Shown in pieces: positions 59,384 to 64,000 of a DNA stretch of 64,000 nucleotides. The stretch spans positions 2,388,001 through 2,452,000 of the forward strand of contig NZ_CP070356.1 of NCBI RefSeq assembly GCF_016919445.1. Direction: 5' to 3'. The notes beneath the pieces are model-generated. The model ran no database searches and was not told where the DNA came from. It worked only from the letters and a program-made list of their open reading frames with translations. This DNA is from Pseudomonas sp. PDNC002. Lineage in GTDB: Bacteria > Pseudomonadota > Gammaproteobacteria > Pseudomonadales > Pseudomonadaceae. Every line of letters starts with the position of its first letter. Positions within the stretch are counted from its first letter, which is position 1. Made by a program: the position numbers and the translations under genes.

Positions 59384-60586
59384 ATGAGCTCGTCCGAGCA
59401 GCGAACTGCCTCCGTTACCCTGCGAATCCTCGCCACCGTTGTCTTTACCTTCATCCTGTTCCTGAGCATCGGGCTGCTGCTGCCAGTCTTGCCCGGTTTC
59501 GTCCATGAAGGCCTGGGTTATTCCACCGTGGTCGCCGGCGTGGTGATCGGCTTGCAGTACATCGCCACGCTGGTTTCCCGGCCGCTGGCGGGATACCTGA
59601 CCGATACCCATGGCGCCAAGCGCGCGGTCCTGCAGGGGCTGGGCGTGCTCGGCATGGCCGGCGTGCTGGTGCTGCTGGCGACCAGCGTCGAGGCGTGGCC
59701 GCTGCTGAGTCTGGTGCTGCTGCTCGGCAGTCGTCTGCTGTTCGGGCTGGCCCAGGGGCTGCTGGGGATCGGCACGGCGAGCTGGGGTATTGCCCTGGTT
59801 GGCACGCAGAACACCGCCAAGGTGATCTCCTGGAACGGCATCGTCAGTTACGGCGGCATCGCCATCGGGGCGCCGCTGGGCGTCACCATGTCCGCCTCGC
59901 TGGGGTTGTGGAGCCTGGGCGTGAGTGTGCTGGCGCTTACCGCGCTGGGCTGGCTGGCCGCCCGTGGCCGCGCGGAAGTGCCGATCATCAGTGGCACGCG
60001 CATGGCCTTCCATGCGCTGCTCGGCCGCGTGCTGCCCTACGGGCTGTGCGTGATGCTCGGCTCCATCGGTTTCGGCACCCTGGCCACCTTCATCACCCTG
60101 TATTACGGCAGCCAGGGCTGGGCCGACCCGGCCTGGTGCCTGACCGCCTTCGGCGTCTGTTTCGTCGGCGCGCGGCTGATCTTCTCAGGTGCGGTCAATC
60201 GCTTCGGCGGCTTTGCCGTCGCGGTGGTCTGCCTCGGTGTGGAGGTTCTCGGCCTGCTGCTGCTCTGGCAGGCGCCGGGGCCGGGCTTCGCGCTGCTGGG
60301 CGCGGCGCTCACCGGCTGTGGCTTGTCGTTGGTCTATCCGTCGCTGGGCGTCGAGGCCGTACTGCGCATTCCGGCCAGCAGCCGCAGCGCCGGGCTGGGC
60401 GCCTATGCGCTGTTCTTCGACCTGGCGATGGGCGTCGCCGGCCCGCTGATGGGGCTGGTCGCCGCCCGCCACGGCTACGCGTCGATCTTCCTGGTCGCCG
60501 CCGGGCTGGCGCTCTGCGGCTTCTTCATCTGCTTCGGCCTGCTGCGCTTCACCCGGCAGCAGCATGAAGAGCTGCCCAAGGATTGA
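59384..60586 (+). CDS. MFS transporter, YfcJ/YhhS-like
   Basis: The 400-residue protein has 12 membrane segments. The MFS loop motif between helices 2 and 3 is SRPLAGYLTDTHGAKRAV. The opening RILATVVFTFILFLSIGLLLPVLP and the YSTVVAGVVIGLQYIATLV segment resemble the YfcJ/YhhS (UPF0226) group, whose substrates are poorly known. It appears to be a single gene. Confidence 0.87.
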   Translation: MSSSEQRTASVTLRILATVVFTFILFLSIGLLLPVLPGFVHEGLGYSTVVAGVVIGLQYIATLVSRPLAGYLTDTHGAKRAVLQGLGVLGMAGVLVLLATSVEAWPLLSLVLLLGSRLLFGLAQGLLGIGTASWGIALVGTQNTAKVISWNGIVSYGGIAIGAPLGVTMSASLGLWSLGVSVLALTALGWLAARGRAEVPIISGTRMAFHALLGRVLPYGLCVMLGSIGFGTLATFITLYYGSQGWADPAWCLTAFGVCFVGARLIFSGAVNRFGGFAVAVVCLGVEVLGLLLLWQAPGPGFALLGAALTGCGLSLVYPSLGVEAVLRIPASSRSAGLGAYALFFDLAMGVAGPLMGLVAARHGYASIFLVAAGLALCGFFICFGLLRFTRQQHEELPKD

Positions 60587-60604
60587 GCCTACGCCCCGTG
60601 GGGA

Positions 60605-61222
60605 TCAAACCGGCGGGAAGGCCTTGAAGGCCTCCAGTGTCTCGGCCTGTTCCGTCCAGTCGCGCACCGCCGGGTAGCTGTCCGCCGGAATGTCCTCCGA
60701 GTGCAGCAGCTGTACGAAGGTCCACGCCACCGCGATGCTCAGGCCGGCCTGGTCCAGCGGTGCGCCGATATCCAGCGACATCTCGCGCAGTTCGCTTTCC
60801 AGCCCCGCCAGCGCCGCGTGCAACTGCTGGTCGACCCGCTCCTGCCAGCTCGCCAGTTGCTTTTCCTCCGGCCGCTGCTGCTCGTAGTAGCGCTGCACGG
60901 CTTTCTCCATGACCGCCAGTGCCAGGGCCAGCAAGCGCGTGGTGCGCAGCCGCGCGGCCGGCTCGGCGGGCATCAGGCTGCGTCCCGCCTGATGCTCCAG
61001 CCAGTCGATGATCAGGGTGGAATCCATCAGCACCTCGCCATCGCCCAGCACCAGCGTCGGGGCCTTCACCACCGGATTGATGCCGCGGAACTCCTCGTAG
61101 GTTCGGAACACCGACAGGGACTGATGGCTGAACGGGATACCGAGCAGGCGCAGGCTGATCGCCACGCGGCGGACATAGGGGGAGTCAAGCATGCCGATCA
61201 AATGCGGAGGCTTCTGTTGCAT
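60605..61222 (-). CDS. Glutathione S-transferase, YibF-like
   Basis: The 205-residue protein has a thioredoxin-fold N-terminus (IGMLDSPYVRRVAISLRLLG), with Ser in the SPYVRR position of the active site, a VVKAPTLVLGDGEVLMDSTLIIDWLE glutathione-binding segment and a helical C-terminal domain. The YibF subgroup has no defined role. It is divergent from the LysR gene, which may control it. Confidence 0.87.
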   Translation of the reverse strand: MQQKPPHLIGMLDSPYVRRVAISLRLLGIPFSHQSLSVFRTYEEFRGINPVVKAPTLVLGDGEVLMDSTLIIDWLEHQAGRSLMPAEPAARLRTTRLLALALAVMEKAVQRYYEQQRPEEKQLASWQERVDQQLHAALAGLESELREMSLDIGAPLDQAGLSIAVAWTFVQLLHSEDIPADSYPAVRDWTEQAETLEAFKAFPPV

Positions 61223-61350
61223 GGGCGCATCCTGTTATTGGAGATTACATGGCGGGCGGCGCGGATTTGCGCGCGGTGCCCATGAATCTAGCGGCTTTGC
61301 CAGCCGGAAAATATCGACGATTAGTGACCGACTCGGTTAGGAAAACTTAC

Positions 61351-62241
61351 ATGAGCGCGTTGCCGCCGCTATCTGCCTTACGCAGCTTCGAGGCCGTCGC
61401 CCGGCTGGGGAGTGTGACGCTCGCCGCCAGCGAGCTGCACGTCACCCATTCGGCGGTCAGCCAGCAGGTGCGCCTGCTGGAGGGGCTGTTGGGCGTCACG
61501 CTGTTGCAGCGTGAAGGCCGGGGCCTACGCCTGAGCGAAGAGGGGCGGCTGTACGCCCTGCAGGTTCGCGGCGCCTTGCGCGACATCGCCGAGGCGACCC
61601 GCCTGGCGAAGGCGCGGCCGGGGGAGGACGAACTGGTGGTGGCGCTCACGCCATCCTTCGGCCAGAAATGGTTGCTGCCGCGCCTGCCCGGTTTTCGCGC
61701 GAGCCATCCCCGGTATCGCCTGCGCTTGCTGGCCAGCCTGGAAGTGATGGACCTGCGCCAGGGCCTGGCCGATGTTGCCATCCGCATCGGCCAGGGGCAC
61801 TGGGAGGGCCTGGCTCAGCATCGCCTGTTCGAGGATGAGGTGGTGGTCGTCGCCGCGCCGGACTTCAATGGTGGGCGCCTACCGCAGACGCCCGAGGAAA
61901 TCCTCCGCTGTCCCCGCGTCACCGGTTTCGAATCCTGGCTGGACTGGTGCCAGGCGGCGGGCGTGGCGGTGCCATTGGAGCCGGCGGAGTTCGTGGTCAA
62001 CGATTCCAACCTGAGCATCGAGGCGGTGCGCATGGGGCAAGGTATCGGGCTTGAGCGGCGCAGCCTGGTGGCGGGCGCGCTGGCGCGTGGCGAGCTGGTG
62101 GCGCTGAGCGACCTGCGGGTGCCCTACGGATTCCCGTACTGGCTGGTGTGGCCGGAGCGCGAGGCAGCGCAGGCCAAGGTCGCGGCATTCGCCGGGTGGT
62201 TGGCGGGTGAGGTGGAGACGTACCTGCGCAGCATCGCCTGA
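61351..62241 (+). CDS. LysR-family regulator, GcvA-like
   Basis: The 296-residue protein has a winged helix-turn-helix (LRSFEAVARLGSVTLAASELHVTHSAVSQQVRLLE region, residues about 9-44) and a substrate-binding effector domain of two subdomains. The N-terminus and VTHSAVSQQVR resemble GcvA-type regulators. The probable target is the divergent GST gene, with a spacer of about 130 bases. The ATG giving MSALPPLSALRS was chosen; it has a weak GGAAAA ribosome site. Confidence 0.88.
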   Translation: MSALPPLSALRSFEAVARLGSVTLAASELHVTHSAVSQQVRLLEGLLGVTLLQREGRGLRLSEEGRLYALQVRGALRDIAEATRLAKARPGEDELVVALTPSFGQKWLLPRLPGFRASHPRYRLRLLASLEVMDLRQGLADVAIRIGQGHWEGLAQHRLFEDEVVVVAAPDFNGGRLPQTPEEILRCPRVTGFESWLDWCQAAGVAVPLEPAEFVVNDSNLSIEAVRMGQGIGLERRSLVAGALARGELVALSDLRVPYGFPYWLVWPEREAAQAKVAAFAGWLAGEVETYLRSIA

Positions 62242-62252
62242 GTCGGCGCGCT

Positions 62253-62280
62253 ACCTGGGCCGGCACGTGCCGGCCCAGGT
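62253..62280. terminator. Perfect 28-bp palindrome between lysR and ppk2
   Basis: ACCTGGGCCGGCAC is followed at once by its exact reverse complement, with no loop and no T-tract. It lies between converging genes 5 bases before the ppk2 stop. A terminator-like or transcript-end role is most likely. Confidence 0.6.
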
Positions 62281-62285
62281 CTGCG

Positions 62286-63104
62286 TCAGAATGCCTCGTC
62301 GATGTAGTGGAACGGGTAATCCGGACTCTGGTACTTGCCGATCTTGCCGCGCCGGGGCAGCTTCACTTCCTCGCGCGGCACCTCCTTGTAGGGCACGTGC
62401 TTGAGGATGTGGCTGATGACATTCAGGCGCACGCGCTTCTTGTCCTCCGAGCGCGCCACGAACCAGGGCGCCCAGGGTGAGTCGGTGGAGGCGAACATCA
62501 GGTCGCGGGCGCGGGTGTAGTCATCCCAGCGGGTGAAGGACTTGATGTCCATCGGCGACAGCTTCCAGACCTTGCGGCCATCGGTGATACGGTCCTTCAG
62601 GCGGCGCGCCTGCTCTTCCGGGCTGACTTCGAGCCAGTACTTGAGCAGGATGATTCCGGACTCGGTCATCATCCGCTCGAACAGCGGTGTGACGGAGAGG
62701 AACTTGTCCGCCTGGTCCTCGGTGCAGAAGCCCATCACCCGCTCGACGCCGGCGCGGTTGTACCAGCTGCGGTCGAAGATCACCACTTCACCGGCGGCCG
62801 GCAGGTGCGACATGTAGCGTTGCACGTAGAGCTGGGATTTTTCCCGCTCGGTCGGGGCGGGCAGGGCGACGGTACGGAATACCCGCGGGCTGACACGCTC
62901 GGTGATGGCCTTGATGGTGCCGCCTTTGCCGGCGCCATCGCGGCCCTCGAAGATGATGCAGACCTTCAGGCCCTTGTGCACCACCCATTCCTGCAGCTTC
63001 ACCAGTTCGACGGTGAGCGTGCGCAGATGCTCCTCGTAATCCTTGGTCTTCATCTTCCCGGTCGATTCGGCGGCCGGGATCTTTACCTTGCTCTTCTTGC
63101 CCAT
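62286..63104 (-). CDS. ppk2: Polyphosphate kinase 2
   Basis: The 272-residue one-domain PPK2 has Walker A GRDGAGKGG (54-62), the DRSWYNRAGVERVMGF motif with Walker B near residue 115, and a lid segment ARRLKDRITDGRKVWKLSPMD. Such enzymes transfer phosphate between polyphosphate and nucleoside diphosphates, here probably GDP or ADP. The ATG giving MGKKSKVKIP has GGAGGAA 6 bases upstream. The frame is open upstream without PPK2 features. Confidence 0.93.
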   Translation of the reverse strand: MGKKSKVKIPAAESTGKMKTKDYEEHLRTLTVELVKLQEWVVHKGLKVCIIFEGRDGAGKGGTIKAITERVSPRVFRTVALPAPTEREKSQLYVQRYMSHLPAAGEVVIFDRSWYNRAGVERVMGFCTEDQADKFLSVTPLFERMMTESGIILLKYWLEVSPEEQARRLKDRITDGRKVWKLSPMDIKSFTRWDDYTRARDLMFASTDSPWAPWFVARSEDKKRVRLNVISHILKHVPYKEVPREEVKLPRRGKIGKYQSPDYPFHYIDEAF

Positions 63105-63335
63105 CACTTCCTCCTGGGTAAAAGCCCTGTGGCAATGAGCATAGCGGGTGGTTGCAATCGAGCAGGTTCGAATTCCGTGAGTAATTGCAGCATCGGAATG
63201 TTCGCCAAGCGGACTCTTGCCATTCCTACATCTTCGTCCGCGGAACACCGGCAAAGTCCTTCAGCTCGACGCTCCTTAAGCCCGCCGCAAGGTACCGCGA
63301 GCAACCTGTCGCAGTCCTATCGCCGCGAGCCCGTC

Positions 63336-64000
63336 ATGCATCTGCGCTCCCTCCGAAACTCCGCCCACAAGGTGTTGGCCCTGGTCACCGCCCCCCACCT
63401 GCATTGGCAATGGTCACGCCTGCGGAAACTCCACCCGACGCTGCGCTCGTCCTACAAGGGACAGCTGGTTTCTGCACGGCGCCACCGCAAGACCTACCTC
63501 TGCCGACACTGGAGCATTGCCCGTCGCTTGCGCGCACTGCATGAGCATTACACGCGGCTTGAGCAATTACCTTCCGCCTGGGCCGAGCGCCTGTTCATCC
63601 ACCAGGGCATCGCCTTGTGCGACGTGGAGCTGAAGGGAGGCGAGCGCCTGCACCTGTCGCTGGAACCCTCGGAGTTCGCCAAAGAGGGCGAACTGGGCCT
63701 GTTCCTGCGCGACGCGACTGGCGAGCGCCTGTACTCCGTGAGTTTCTGCCTGGGCAAGGGTTGCATCATGATCGGCGGGTTGCAGGGGCCGCGCCCGAGT
63801 GTCGAGGAAGGCACGGTCAAATGGCTGGGCAAGGAAATGCACGGCCTACGCCCGAAGAACCTGCTGATGTCGGCCTTGTACGAGTTGTCCAGGTGCATGG
63901 GCGGCCCGCGGATACTGGGTATCAGCGACGCGGCGCACAGCTGCTCGGACAAACTGCGTTCCAGCTACGACACCTTCTGGCTGGAACTGCGCGGGGAGTG
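63336..64000 (+). CDS. DUF535 (VirK-like) protein, cut by the window end
   Basis: An open frame of 221 codons starts MHLRSLRNSAHKVLALVTAP and runs off the end. It includes SRLRKLHPTLRSSYKGQLVS, LHEHYTRLEQL, VSFCLGKGCIMIGGLQGP and LLMSALYELSRCMGGPRILGI, the pattern of DUF535/VirK proteins, which are linked to envelope stress and antimicrobial-peptide tolerance in enterics. The frame is also open some way upstream, and no clear ribosome site marks the ATG, so the start is tentative. Confidence 0.82.
   Translation, partial: MHLRSLRNSAHKVLALVTAPHLHWQWSRLRKLHPTLRSSYKGQLVSARRHRKTYLCRHWSIARRLRALHEHYTRLEQLPSAWAERLFIHQGIALCDVELKGGERLHLSLEPSEFAKEGELGLFLRDATGERLYSVSFCLGKGCIMIGGLQGPRPSVEEGTVKWLGKEMHGLRPKNLLMSALYELSRCMGGPRILGISDAAHSCSDKLRSSYDTFWLELRGE

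Overview
The window is a stretch of chromosome from a high-GC gammaproteobacterium, almost certainly a Pseudomonas of or near the P. aeruginosa group. Four things point there: the ftsQ-ftsA-ftsZ-lpxC order, a SecA of 916 residues ending in the usual zinc-binding tail, the ColRS neighbourhood, and a Tad/Flp pilus locus with PprA/PprB regulators. Pseudomonas-type REP palindromes lie between genes. I saw no insertion sequence, prophage, CRISPR array, rRNA or tRNA. Assignments come from reading translations and motifs; no database search was run.

Bases 1-9000 hold core cell-envelope genes: the end of ftsQ, then ftsA, ftsZ, lpxC, a DciA-like gene on the opposite strand, secA and argJ. Bases 9000-22400 hold housekeeping genes: a GST, a MutT-ThiE fusion, a cobalamin adenosyltransferase, a large sensor kinase, panE, a response regulator with a ruined GGDEF motif, yajQ, an MscS channel, ampG, an alkyltransferase-like DNA repair protein, a DUF481 outer-membrane protein, a short-chain dehydrogenase and a HugZ-like protein. 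Bases 22400-31200 hold fxsA, groES-groEL behind a heat-shock promoter, a fluoride riboswitch with crcB and a DUF190 gene, the colR-colS two-component system followed by a methyltransferase, an InaA-type kinase and a small secreted protein, and then pncB.

Bases 31200-37100 carry a HerA-like ATPase and two tandem PctA-type chemoreceptors. Their signalling halves and downstream repeat/terminator blocks are nearly identical. Bases 37200-52400 are a complete Tad pilus locus: two Flp pilins on the minus strand, then rcpC-rcpA-tadZ-tadA-tadB-tadC-tadD-DUF3613-tadG on the plus strand, pprB and the prepilin peptidase fppA on the minus strand, and a TadE/F pseudopilin with the sensor kinase pprA on the plus strand. 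Together these encode pilin, pilin maturation, the secretion machine, minor pilins and the regulatory pair.

Bases 52400-64000 hold a phosphate permease, a sigma-54 activator, a PsiF protein, two tiny overlapping genes, an RluA-type pseudouridine synthase, a Ni/Co efflux pump with its RcnR/DmeR-type sensor, a DUF2789 protein, an MFS transporter, a GST divergent from a LysR regulator, a polyphosphate kinase 2, and a DUF535 gene that runs off the end.

I do not see a wholly new system. The points most worth checking are the ColR-like and PmrA-like boxes around colRS, the homogenised chemoreceptor pair, the inverted repeat before tadF-pprA, and the overlapping micro-genes near 56.4 kb.
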